Source: Acidimicrobiaceae bacterium
GTDB taxonomy: Bacteria > Actinomycetota > Acidimicrobiia > Acidimicrobiales > RAAP-2
Length of the DNA stretch: 5,974 bases
Assembly: GCA_030838245.1 (NCBI GenBank)
Contig: JAUTXB010000154.1
Span: 1 to 5,974 of the forward strand
Direction of reading: 5' to 3'
In this document: one piece after another, positions 1 through 5,974 of the stretch
Position numbering within the stretch: position 1 is the stretch's first letter
How the letters are laid out: each line of letters begins with the position of its first letter
Translations under genes and position numbers: made by a program
The notes under the pieces: generated by a model
Told to the model about the DNA's origin: nothing
Seen by the model: only the letters and a program-made list of their open reading frames with translations
The model's database searches: none

Positions 1-35
1 CGCTAGCATCCGTCCAGCAACACTCTACACTGGCC

Positions 36-43
36 AAAGGAGA
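36..43 (+). promoter_or_regulatory. Ribosome binding site of the PRISE-type reductase
   Basis: AAAGGAGA closely matches the anti-Shine-Dalgarno complement and ends 5 bases before the GTG at 49. It supports that start over internal candidates. No convincing promoter can be seen in the few bases upstream. Confidence 0.75.
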
Positions 44-48
44 TCCCG

Positions 49-1134
49 GTGATCGCAGCTGATGCATCCATCAGGCCTCTGGCTCTCGTCGTAGGCGCGA
101 CCGGCATCGCCGGCGACGCGCTGTGCAGGGTGCTGGTCTCGCAAGGCTGGAGAGTCGTCGGCTTGTCCAGGCGCACGCCGTCGGCGTGCGAGGGCGTTCA
201 GCCCGTCCTGGTCGACCTGACCGACGCCGAGGCTGTGCGCACCGCACTGACCAGTCTTAAGCCAACGCACATCTTCTTCACCGCATGGTCGAGGATGGCG
301 ACGGAGGCCGAGAACATCGCCGTCAACGGCGGCATGGTTCGCGACGTGCTGGCCTCAGTGGCCGGTTCGGGGTGCCTGCGCCATGTCGCGCTCGTGACTG
401 GGCTCAAGCATTACATGGGCCCGTTCGAGGCATACGGGACGGGCGAGATCAGGGACACGCCCTTCCACGAGGACGAGCCCCGGCTGTCTGTGCCGAACTT
501 CTACTACGCGCAGGAGGACGAGCTCTGGGAGTCCGCCGAGCGGCACAACTTCTCCTGGAGCGTTCACCGGTCGCACACGGTCATCGGGTACGCGGTCGGC
601 AACGCGATGAACATGGGCATGACGCTGGCCGTCCAGGCGTCACTCTGCCGCGCCCGGGGCTTGCCGTTCGTCTTTCCTGGCAACGAGGTGCAGTGGAACG
701 GGCTGACCGACATGACCGACGCCGGTCTGCTGGCGCGCCACATGTCGTGGGCGGCGCAGACGGAGGCCCTGCCCAGCCAGGCGTACAACGTTGCGAACGG
801 TGATCTTTTCCGGTGGCGGTGGATGTGGCCGCGCATCGCCGGGCTCTTGGATGTCAAGCCCGAGGGATACGAGGGAAGGCCTCGGCCCCTCGGGGACCAG
901 ATGCGCGGCCTCGAGCCGGCCTGGGCGGAGCTGGTTCAGCGCAGCGGTCTGGCCGAGCAGGATCTCGCGCGCGTGGCGTCGTGGTGGCACACGGACGGCG
1001 ACCTGAACCGGCCCATCGAATGCTTCACCGACATGTCTCGCAGTCGGCAGGGTGGTTTTACGGAATATGTCAGCACCCTTAATTCATTCACGCTGCTGTT
1101 TGCGAGGCTTAGGCAACAGAAGATTATTCCATAA
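49..1134 (+). CDS. SDR-family NAD(P)H-dependent reductase, PRISE type (progesterone 5-beta-reductase / iridoid synthase-like)
   Basis: This is a complete 361-residue protein, close to the usual 350-390 of this family. The Rossmann nucleotide motif GATGIAG is at residues 16-22. An SRR stretch at 40-42, after the second beta strand, favours NADPH because arginines there usually hold the 2'-phosphate. GLKHYMGPFE (118-127) carries the probable catalytic Lys120. NFYYAQED (150-157) carries the probable catalytic Tyr152 or Tyr153. These are the hallmarks that separate PRISE enzymes from classical YxxxK SDRs. HTVIGYAVGNAMNMG (176-190) and the C-terminal LFARLRQQKIIP (350-361) also match the family pattern. 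Characterised plant members reduce the C=C bond of enones; bacterial substrates are mostly unknown. The protein has no signal peptide or membrane segment, so it should be cytosolic. The GTG start is chosen because AAAGGAGA lies 5 bases upstream. It lies 163 bases before the transporter operon on the same strand, and co-transcription is possible but unproven. The fold call is firm; the substrate is unknown. Confidence 0.9.
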   Translation: MIAADASIRPLALVVGATGIAGDALCRVLVSQGWRVVGLSRRTPSACEGVQPVLVDLTDAEAVRTALTSLKPTHIFFTAWSRMATEAENIAVNGGMVRDVLASVAGSGCLRHVALVTGLKHYMGPFEAYGTGEIRDTPFHEDEPRLSVPNFYYAQEDELWESAERHNFSWSVHRSHTVIGYAVGNAMNMGMTLAVQASLCRARGLPFVFPGNEVQWNGLTDMTDAGLLARHMSWAAQTEALPSQAYNVANGDLFRWRWMWPRIAGLLDVKPEGYEGRPRPLGDQMRGLEPAWAELVQRSGLAEQDLARVASWWHTDGDLNRPIECFTDMSRSRQGGFTEYVSTLNSFTLLFARLRQQKIIP

Positions 1135-1229
1135 TACCATACGCGGGGCGGCATTACCCTCTGCCACCCAGACTGAGATGAATAGGTCAGCCAACGAGCC
1201 GGATTATGGTCAGGGTCACGAAGCGGGAG

Positions 1230-1241
1230 CTGCGCGTGCAG
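1230..1241. promoter_or_regulatory. Candidate operator: 12-bp imperfect palindrome with central CG
   Basis: CTGCGCGTGCAG is an even-length palindrome with one mismatched pair and a central CG step. That is the general shape of LacI-family operators, which often control sugar importers of this type. It lies 56 bases before the binding-protein start. No regulator gene is in the window, and short palindromes occur by chance in GC-rich DNA, so this is only a candidate. Confidence 0.2.
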
Positions 1242-1284
1242 TCGCAATGGTGGAGCTAGCAAATTCCGATAGCTTAACGAAGTT

Positions 1285-1289
1285 GGAGG
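1285..1289 (+). promoter_or_regulatory. Ribosome binding site fixing the start of the solute-binding lipoprotein
   Basis: GGAGG lies 8 bases before the ATG at 1298, an ideal match and spacing. In-frame ATG codons further upstream (for example at 1178 and 1247) lack a comparable site. Using them would also bury the lipoprotein signal peptide inside the protein. Confidence 0.8.
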
Positions 1290-1297
1290 CTCTGTTA

Positions 1298-2344
1298 ATG
1301 ATTAGACGTAGGAGTCGTGCGTGTATGACCGCGGCACTAGGTGTCACGGCGATCGTCGCAATGGCTGGCTGTGGCGGCAGTAGCTCCAGTTCCAGCTCGT
1401 CGGGCAGCTCATCGCATAGTTCAGGGCAGTTTAGCAAGAAGTCTCCGCTGACTATCGGGTACAGTATCCAGTCAGCCCAGGACCCGTACTGGCAGGGCTA
1501 TGTGCACGGGATCCAGCACGAGATGAAGAAGTACGGCTTTACGAAGCTCGTGACCGAAGACAGCCAGGCGTCGGCGGAGAAGCAGGTCTCGGGAAGCCTG
1601 GCGCTGATCCACACTGGCATCAGCGCTCTGATCGTCTCTCCCCAGGAGCCAACCGCGCTCGCCGCCACGGAGACGGCCGCGCATAATGCCAAGATCCCGG
1701 TCATCGTCGGGGATGTCGGCGCGGCCGGTGACTACGATTCGTTCATACTGTCCGACAACCAGCACGGCGGCCAGCTCGCCGCGCAGTTCGTGGAGAAGCA
1801 GCTCGCCGGCCAGAGCGGCGTGCAGCAAGTCGCGGTCATCTCACTGCTTCCGACGACGAGCGTCAATGGGCCGCGGACGAATGGCTTCACGCAGACGATC
1901 GCCCAGAACAGCCACTTCAAGGTGGTCGCCAACATTTCAGGCAAGCAGACGCTGTCGGGCGGGTTCGCCGCAGCTCAGGCGATCCTGTCGGCGCACCCGA
2001 ATGTTGCCGCGATCTACTCGGAGAATGATTCGATGGCGGCCGGCGCCGAGCAAGCTATTACGCAGGCCGGGAAGAACCCGCTGACCAGCCCCATGCTGGT
2101 CGGCTTCAATGGCGACCCGATCGCCTTGAAGCTAATGCAGGAAGGCAAGCTGGCGGCAGATGTTGCCCAGAACCCGTACCAGCAAGGGATCGATGCAGTC
2201 GATGCGGCCTGGGCGTATCTGAACGGTCGGGCGCCTCAGTTCACGATCCCGAGCTCGAAGACGATTTCGGTTCCAGTGGAACTGGTTACGCCCCAGACTC
2301 TCCCAGGATTCCTGAATCGGGTCAAAGCGGGTACCGCGTATTAG
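1298..2344 (+). CDS. Sugar-type ABC transporter solute-binding lipoprotein (RbsB-like, CUT2)
   Basis: This 348-residue protein is the extracytoplasmic receptor of the importer. It starts with a basic n-region (RRRSR) and a short hydrophobic stretch. The lipobox is MAGC (22-25), so Cys25 is the predicted lipidated residue. A serine-rich tether follows (about 26-43). The rest is a type I periplasmic-binding fold related to E. coli RbsB. Corresponding stretches are DPYW (62-65) for NPFF, LSDN (151-154) for ASDN, GPRTNGF (191-197) for the R141 region, ENDSMAAGA (242-250) for QNDEMALGA, VGFNGDP (268-274) for VGFDGTP, and AQNPYQQG (290-297) for AQLPDQIG. By this by-eye alignment, ribose-contacting Arg90 and Asp215 of RbsB become Val140 and Asn271, while Asp139, Arg193, Asn243 and Gln291 are kept. 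The ligand is therefore probably sugar-like but not necessarily ribose. The frame is open upstream to 1052, but the ribosome binding site and signal peptide fix the start at 1298. It is the first gene of the importer operon. Confidence 0.93.
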   Translation: MIRRRSRACMTAALGVTAIVAMAGCGGSSSSSSSSGSSSHSSGQFSKKSPLTIGYSIQSAQDPYWQGYVHGIQHEMKKYGFTKLVTEDSQASAEKQVSGSLALIHTGISALIVSPQEPTALAATETAAHNAKIPVIVGDVGAAGDYDSFILSDNQHGGQLAAQFVEKQLAGQSGVQQVAVISLLPTTSVNGPRTNGFTQTIAQNSHFKVVANISGKQTLSGGFAAAQAILSAHPNVAAIYSENDSMAAGAEQAITQAGKNPLTSPMLVGFNGDPIALKLMQEGKLAADVAQNPYQQGIDAVDAAWAYLNGRAPQFTIPSSKTISVPVELVTPQTLPGFLNRVKAGTAY

Positions 2345-2371
2345 ACGATGGCGACCTGTCAGAGAGGCATC

Positions 2372-2378
2372 GAGGAGG
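2372..2378 (+). promoter_or_regulatory. Ribosome binding site deciding the ATPase start
   Basis: GAGGAGG ends 8 bases before the GTG at 2387. The alternative in-frame ATG at 2348 is only 3 bases after the preceding stop and has no purine-rich site before it. The GTG is therefore preferred, which removes 13 residues from the longest reading. Confidence 0.7.
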
Positions 2379-2386
2379 ACCGACTG

Positions 2387-4138
2387 GTGACTGACCGTGG
2401 GGTGAAAGGCGAGGAGACGCCCGGCGCCGCGGCTCCGACACTTCGGGCCAGCGGTCTGCGCAAGAGCTTCGACGGAGTCGAGGTCTTGCACGGGATCGAC
2501 GTCCGGCTTGGAAGCGGTGAGATTCATGCCCTCGTGGGAGAGAACGGGGCTGGAAAGAGCACCCTCATCAACCTTCTGAGCGGACGCCTGCGGCCAGATG
2601 CCGGTCATGTCGAGCTGAATGGAGAGCAGATAGAATTTCGCAATCCGCTCGCGGCCCGGCGCGCAGGTATTTCGGTCATCGCGCAGGAGCTGGAGGTCGT
2701 GCCCACGCTGACCGTCGTGGAAAACGTCTTCCTGGGAGCTGAGCCGACGAAGTTCGGGATCGTGCGCTGGCGCGATGCCCGGCGGAGGGCTGTGAATACT
2801 CTTCGCGAGCTCGGGCTCGACGCCAATCCTGAGCGGGTGGTCGGAGCCATGGGCGTGGCCGACCAGCAGCTGGTCGAGATCGCTAAGGCGGTTGTCGGCC
2901 AGTTCGGAGTCCTGATCATGGACGAGCCTACGTCGGCGCTGAATCTGGAGGAGGTGGAGCGGCTCTTCCGGGTGGTGCGGCGGCTGAAGGCAGACGGGGT
3001 GGCGGTTCTCTACGTCTCTCACCGGTTGTGGGAGGTGTTCGACCTGGCCGATCGCGTGACGGTGGTGAGAGACGGCAATCTGATTTTCACGAAAGAGATC
3101 GCGGAGACGGACATAGGCGCGGTGATCCGGGCCATGCTCGGGAGCAAGAGCACGCTGGTCACGGACGTTGCCCAAGCTGGCCGGGAGATCACGCGCGAGG
3201 TGGCCGCGGCACGCCAGGGTGCCCATCGCGACGGGAACTCATCGCAGGAGCCCGAGGCGCGGCGCGGCCGGCCCGGGCGGGTGCCCAAGTCTGGCGGCCA
3301 CGAAGGACCTGTCACCGGCACGCCGGGAGAAAGCAAGCGCCCGCCCGCGGTGGAACTCGAGGGTGTACATTCCGGCCACCTGCTGAGCGACATTAACCTA
3401 ACTGTCGATGACGGCGAGGTCATCGGGCTGGCGGGCGTTCTGGGCTCAGGCCGGACCGAGCTGTGCGAGGCCATGTGCGGGCTCCGGAAGGTCGACGCGG
3501 GAACAATCCGGCTGAGGGGAGTCCCGACGAAAATCCGGGAGCCAAAGGAGGCGCTGGCCCACGGAGTGTTCGCTCTTTCGGAAGACCGCAAGTCCGAAGG
3601 GATCTTTGGTCACCTCGACGTGCGTGAGAACGTTGTCCTGAACTTCGACGGAGCCAGCGGGCAACGGATTCCCGTAGATGCCGGACGCAATGCCGTCCGG
3701 GCATGGGCGGGCCAGGCCGCCACCATCATCAGGAAGGCCGGGCTGACCCGGATCCGCGCCGGTGCCGAGCGGCGTGCCTTCGATTCGTCGCGGGCGTCGC
3801 TGGGAATACGCTGCTCCCGCCCAGATGAACGGATAACCGCGCTGAGCGGCGGCAACCAGCAGAAGGCGATGTTCGCGCGCGCTGCGCTCACCCGCCCGGC
3901 AGTGCTCGTTCTGTCCGAGCCGACTCGCGGTGTGGATGTGGGGGCCAAGGAGGAGATCTACTCAGCGATCGACGGGTTCGCGGGGGAGGGCGTCGCGATC
4001 ATCGTGAGTTCAGCGGAGATCAGCGAGCTGATGCGGCTCGCTGCGCGGATCTATGTCATCAGGAACGGCCGGATAGTGGCGCGGGTCGCGCGCGAAGAGG
4101 CAAGCGAGGAACAAATCCTCCGCTACATGGCGGGCTAG
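2387..4138 (+). CDS. Sugar-type ABC transporter ATPase with two nucleotide-binding domains (CUT2, RbsA/MglA-like)
   Basis: This 583-residue cytoplasmic protein energises uptake through the two downstream permeases. NBD1 has Walker A GENGAGKST (51-59), Q-loop Gln100, Walker B ending MDE (178-180) followed by PTSAL, and switch His212. Its signature reads MGVADQQ (155-161), against LSIGDQQ in RbsA. NBD2 has a degenerate Walker A, GVLGSGRTE (350-358), with Arg in place of Lys as usual in this family, and an intact signature LSGGNQQK (486-493). Its Walker B reads LVLSEPTRGVD, with Ser510 where E. coli homologues have Asp. Between the domains, about residues 250-322, lies a hydrophilic G/R/P-rich stretch that helps make the protein about 80 residues longer than RbsA (501). 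GTG is the preferred start; the alternative ATG at 2348 would give 596 residues. The gap to the binding-protein gene is 42 bases and the next gene starts 15 bases after the stop, so it belongs to the same operon. The family call is firm and the substrate unknown. Confidence 0.93.
   Translation: MTDRGVKGEETPGAAAPTLRASGLRKSFDGVEVLHGIDVRLGSGEIHALVGENGAGKSTLINLLSGRLRPDAGHVELNGEQIEFRNPLAARRAGISVIAQELEVVPTLTVVENVFLGAEPTKFGIVRWRDARRRAVNTLRELGLDANPERVVGAMGVADQQLVEIAKAVVGQFGVLIMDEPTSALNLEEVERLFRVVRRLKADGVAVLYVSHRLWEVFDLADRVTVVRDGNLIFTKEIAETDIGAVIRAMLGSKSTLVTDVAQAGREITREVAAARQGAHRDGNSSQEPEARRGRPGRVPKSGGHEGPVTGTPGESKRPPAVELEGVHSGHLLSDINLTVDDGEVIGLAGVLGSGRTELCEAMCGLRKVDAGTIRLRGVPTKIREPKEALAHGVFALSEDRKSEGIFGHLDVRENVVLNFDGASGQRIPVDAGRNAVRAWAGQAATIIRKAGLTRIRAGAERRAFDSSRASLGIRCSRPDERITALSGGNQQKAMFARAALTRPAVLVLSEPTRGVDVGAKEEIYSAIDGFAGEGVAIIVSSAEISELMRLAARIYVIRNGRIVARVAREEASEEQILRYMAG
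3678..3704 (+). repeat. Intragenic inverted repeat (hairpin) in the second ATPase domain
   Basis: The arms ATGCCGGACG (3678-3687) and CGTCCGGGCAT (3694-3704) pair over 10 bp with one bulged G, around the 6-base loop CAATGC. No T tract follows, so it is not a typical intrinsic terminator. It lies in a poorly conserved part of NBD2, before the LSGGNQQ signature. Confidence 0.5.
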
Positions 4139-4153
4139 CGAGAGCGGGACCTG

Positions 4154-5125
4154 ATGATATTGCGGCTATCGAAGAGGCTCCTGGCGGCGGACTCGGCGGC
4201 GGCGGTGATCGCCGCCGCCGGTGTGTTCCTCGCGTTCTCCCTCATCAACTCGCAGTTCCTGACGCGCCTGAATATTGACGGCATCATCGTGGCCGCATCG
4301 ATATCGGCCATCACGGGCCTGGGCATGACGCTGGTCATATCGATGCGGGCACTGGACCTGTCGGTGGGCTCGATCATGGGCCTGGCCGCGATCATCGCTG
4401 CCGAGTTGCTGGGCCAAGGGGTTCCGTTGGTGCTCGTGATCATTGTCGGGCTGGCCGCCGGATGCGTCCTGGGCCTGATCAACGGCCTGCTGATAACGGT
4501 ACTGGGGCTTCCGTCGTTCGTCGCGACGCTAGCGACGTTGTCGATGATCCTCGGGGGCGAGCTGCTGATCACCAAGGGCCAGACGATCACCATCCACAAC
4601 AGCGTTTTCAACAAGCTGGTCGTGACGAACATCGGCGGCTTCCTGCCCGTGGCGGCCGTCGTGGCGGCCGTGGTCTTCGCGGTCGTGTGGGTGATCTTCT
4701 ACCGGACCCCGTTCGGGCGGCACGTGGCCGCGATCGGTGGAGACGAGCGTGCGGCAGTAGGTGCCGGGATCAACGTCACGGCCGTAACCATCGGGACGTT
4801 TGTCCTGGTCGGCGTGTGCGCCGCGCTGTCCGGTCTGATGACCGGCGCGCAGCTGCAGAACGTCGACTCGACCATCGGCGCGGATGCGGAGCTGACGGCG
4901 ATCGCGGTCGTCGTGGTCGGCGGGACAAGCCTGACCGGAGGGCGGGGCAACCTGTTCGGCACGGTGTGCGCGGCAGGCCTGCTCGCGGCGATCGGCGCGG
5001 GGCTCAACGTTGTCAACGTGTCATCGCTCTATGACGACCTCGTGTTCGGAGGGATCCTGATCATCGCGTTGATGGTGGACGGGCTGCGCCGCGGATCGAG
5101 TCGCAGAGGGAGCATGGTGACCTAG
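4154..5125 (+). CDS. Sugar-type ABC transporter permease 1 (RbsC-like, CUT2)
   Basis: This 323-residue integral membrane protein matches the usual size of RbsC (about 320). Hydrophobic segments are visible at roughly 15-32, 43-64, 73-87, 91-115, 120-139, 163-183, 211-232, 246-257, 268-287 and 296-309. That agrees with the multi-helix BPD_transp_2 fold. Family hallmarks are ALDLSVGSIMGLA (66-78), LPSFVATLATL (119-129), GGDERAAVGAGINV (195-208; the cytoplasmic loop that contacts the ATPase, compare GGNEAATRLSGINV) and VVVVGGTSLTGGRGNLFGT (252-270). The start is the ATG at 4154, with only a weak purine-rich site (GCGGGA, 4 bases upstream). Translation may depend partly on ribosomes finishing the ATPase gene 15 bases earlier. 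Its sequence differs clearly from the second permease, so the pair is not a recent duplication. Confidence 0.92.
   Translation: MILRLSKRLLAADSAAAVIAAAGVFLAFSLINSQFLTRLNIDGIIVAASISAITGLGMTLVISMRALDLSVGSIMGLAAIIAAELLGQGVPLVLVIIVGLAAGCVLGLINGLLITVLGLPSFVATLATLSMILGGELLITKGQTITIHNSVFNKLVVTNIGGFLPVAAVVAAVVFAVVWVIFYRTPFGRHVAAIGGDERAAVGAGINVTAVTIGTFVLVGVCAALSGLMTGAQLQNVDSTIGADAELTAIAVVVVGGTSLTGGRGNLFGTVCAAGLLAAIGAGLNVVNVSSLYDDLVFGGILIIALMVDGLRRGSSRRGSMVT
4197..4220 (+). repeat. Strong GC hairpin near the start of permease 1
   Basis: Bases 4197-4206 pair with 4211-4220: nine G-C pairs plus one G-U, around the loop GATC. It falls about 45 bases into the permease gene, within codons for an alanine-rich stretch (residues 15-23). 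No T run follows. It could arise from alanine codon choice alone, or it could slow translation or protect mRNA ends. Confidence 0.55.
4648..4671 (+). repeat. 12-bp tandem direct repeat within permease 1
   Basis: CGTGGCGGCCGT occurs twice back to back (4648-4659 and 4660-4671). It encodes the repeated valine/alanine pattern (PVAAVVAAVV, 165-174) of a transmembrane helix. The unit keeps the reading frame, so copy number change would lengthen or shorten the helix by four residues. Confidence 0.75.
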
Positions 5126-5130
5126 GGCCG

Positions 5131-5974
5131 ATGAGACGGAACAGCACGATGAACGATGAGGTGATCCCGGTCGAGAGCAACCGGGCGCACGTGCCCGCGG
5201 CGAGGAGCGCGATCGCGGCGCGCATACGGCTGCCCCGGGAGCGCCGGGGCGTCTGGATCCTGAACGCCGCGCTGCTCGTGGTGCTGGCCATCGCGGCCCC
5301 GAACTTCTACACGAGCGGAAATATCGAGACCGTCCTGGGAGATACCGCGATCCTGGGTATCGTCGCGGCGGGAATGACGGTGCTGATCATGGCCGGCGCG
5401 TTCGATCTCTCGGTCACGAGCATCATGGGCCTCGCGCCGATCGTAGCCGTGAGCGTGGCGGGCAACGGGAACGGGCTCTCACTGCTGCTCTTGTCCGTTC
5501 TCACGGGCGTGGGGCTCGGTGCCGTGAACGGCTTGATCATCACGCGTGGCCGGGTCGCACCTTTTGTGGCGACACTGGGGACTCTGTTTGTCTTCGGGTC
5601 GGTCGCCGACATCATTTCCAAGGGAAATGCACTCAGCGTCACGGACTCGACGGTGCTCAAGCTAGGCACCGGAAGTATCGGCCCGTTGCTTCCCTACAGC
5701 TTCGTGATCATGCTGGTCGTGTTCGGCCTGTGCCACATCCTGCTGCGGCGGTCGCACCTGGGGCGCTGGGTCCGGGCCTCGGGTAGCAACCTGCGAGCCG
5801 CCCACGTGAGCGGCATCAACGTACGCTGGGTCTACTTCTCCCTATTCGTGATCTCGGGCGCGCTCACCGGCCTCGCGGGCATCCTGCTGAGCGGTTACCT
5901 GGCGTCCGCCGACGCGGCGCAGGCCCCGAACTACAACCTGAGCGCGATAGCGGTCGTCGTTGTCGGGGGCACCA
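5131..5974 (+). CDS. Sugar-type ABC transporter permease 2 (RbsC-like, CUT2), 3' end outside the window
   Basis: The frame is open from ATG 5131 to the last base, giving 281 residues without a stop; a full family member would need a few dozen more. A basic cytoplasmic N-terminus of about 40 residues precedes the first membrane segment (about 41-57). Further hydrophobic segments are at about 72-90, 97-110, 115-138, 142-162, 186-205 and 233-256. Family motifs are AFDLSVTSIMGLA (90-102; DLSVGS is usual), VAPFVATLGTL (142-152), SGSNLRAAHVSGINV (217-231; ATPase-contact loop) and VVVVGGT (275-281), where the window ends. The preceding gene stops 5 bases upstream. The ATG at 5149, with GAGACGGA 8 bases before it, is an alternative start that would drop six residues. 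This protein probably pairs with permease 1 to form a heteromeric channel. Confidence 0.9.
   Translation, partial: MRRNSTMNDEVIPVESNRAHVPAARSAIAARIRLPRERRGVWILNAALLVVLAIAAPNFYTSGNIETVLGDTAILGIVAAGMTVLIMAGAFDLSVTSIMGLAPIVAVSVAGNGNGLSLLLLSVLTGVGLGAVNGLIITRGRVAPFVATLGTLFVFGSVADIISKGNALSVTDSTVLKLGTGSIGPLLPYSFVIMLVVFGLCHILLRRSHLGRWVRASGSNLRAAHVSGINVRWVYFSLFVISGALTGLAGILLSGYLASADAAQAPNYNLSAIAVVVVGGT

Larger units (their letters stand above)
1135..1297 (+). promoter_or_regulatory. Intergenic region, probable control region of the transporter operon
   Basis: This 163-base gap is the only substantial non-coding stretch. It is where a promoter for the four-gene importer operon would be expected, because every later junction is short. 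Composition is uneven: 1261-1300 is 40% G+C (16 of 40) and the preceding reductase tail at 1081-1140 is also 40% (24 of 60), while 1141-1260 is about 62%. CATAAT at 1130-1135 resembles a -10 hexamer and TAGCTT at 1270-1275 fits the loose actinobacterial TAnnnT pattern. Neither has a good -35 box at normal spacing. There is no clear terminator hairpin with a T tract after the reductase gene, so read-through from it is possible. The frame of the next gene stays open through this gap, but the features at 1298 argue that it is not translated. Confidence 0.35.

Noticed and set aside
26..31. TACACT as a -10 box for the reductase
   Set aside because: It is only about 18 bases before the start, so a transcript from it would begin at or within the ribosome binding site. 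No -35 box is visible.
1135..1180. Terminator after the reductase gene
   Set aside because: The GC-rich stretch gives no stable stem and no T tract follows.
1052..1297. N-terminal extension of the solute-binding protein
   Set aside because: The frame is open back to 1052, but the extension overlaps the reductase gene and would bury the signal peptide. The GGAGG site at 1285-1289 clearly points to 1298.
1376..1425. Serine run as a slippage-prone repeat
   Set aside because: The serines use mixed codons (AGT, AGC, TCC, TCG, TCA), so this is not a DNA-level repeat. It is a normal flexible tether after a lipoprotein cysteine.
2348..2386. ATG at 2348 as the ATPase start
   Set aside because: It has no ribosome binding site, while the GTG at 2387 has GAGGAGG at good spacing. 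The 13 extra residues match no family feature.
2132..3226. A 364-codon open frame on the minus strand
   Set aside because: It lies opposite the end of the binding-protein gene and NBD1 of the ATPase. Its translation is rich in His, Arg and Pro with no recognisable motif. Long antisense frames are common opposite GC-rich genes.

Overview
The window looks like chromosomal DNA from a high-GC Gram-positive bacterium, most likely an actinomycete. The evidence is G/C-rich third codon positions, GTG starts, a lipoprotein signal with a serine-rich tether, and short purine-rich ribosome binding sites. Genus and species cannot be judged from the sequence. All genes are on the + strand.

Layout: (1) 49-1134 encodes a complete SDR-superfamily reductase of the PRISE type (progesterone 5-beta-reductase / iridoid synthase-like). 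(2) 1135-1297 is a 163-base gap, the only sizeable non-coding stretch; it probably holds the control region of the next operon. (3) 1298-2344 encodes an RbsB-like solute-binding lipoprotein. (4) 2387-4138 encodes a double-domain sugar-type ABC ATPase (RbsA/MglA/AraG-like). (5) 4154-5125 encodes a first RbsC-like permease. (6) 5131 to the window end encodes a second, different RbsC-like permease, cut off by the window edge. Genes 3-6 are tightly spaced and form one operon for a CUT2 (carbohydrate uptake transporter 2) importer.

How they work together: the lipoprotein captures a small solute outside the membrane. The two permeases probably form a heteromeric channel, and the ATPase powers uptake from the cytoplasmic face. 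The solute is not identified. Residues expected to line the pocket differ from E. coli RbsB at two key positions, so ribose should not be assumed. The reductase may act on the imported compound or a product of it, but that rests only on adjacency.

No mobile element, CRISPR array, RNA gene or evidently new system was found. The points most worth a second look are the unusually degenerate second ATP site of the ATPase, its long inserted linker, the altered binding pocket of the lipoprotein, the two non-identical permeases, and the pairing of a PRISE reductase with a CUT2 importer.
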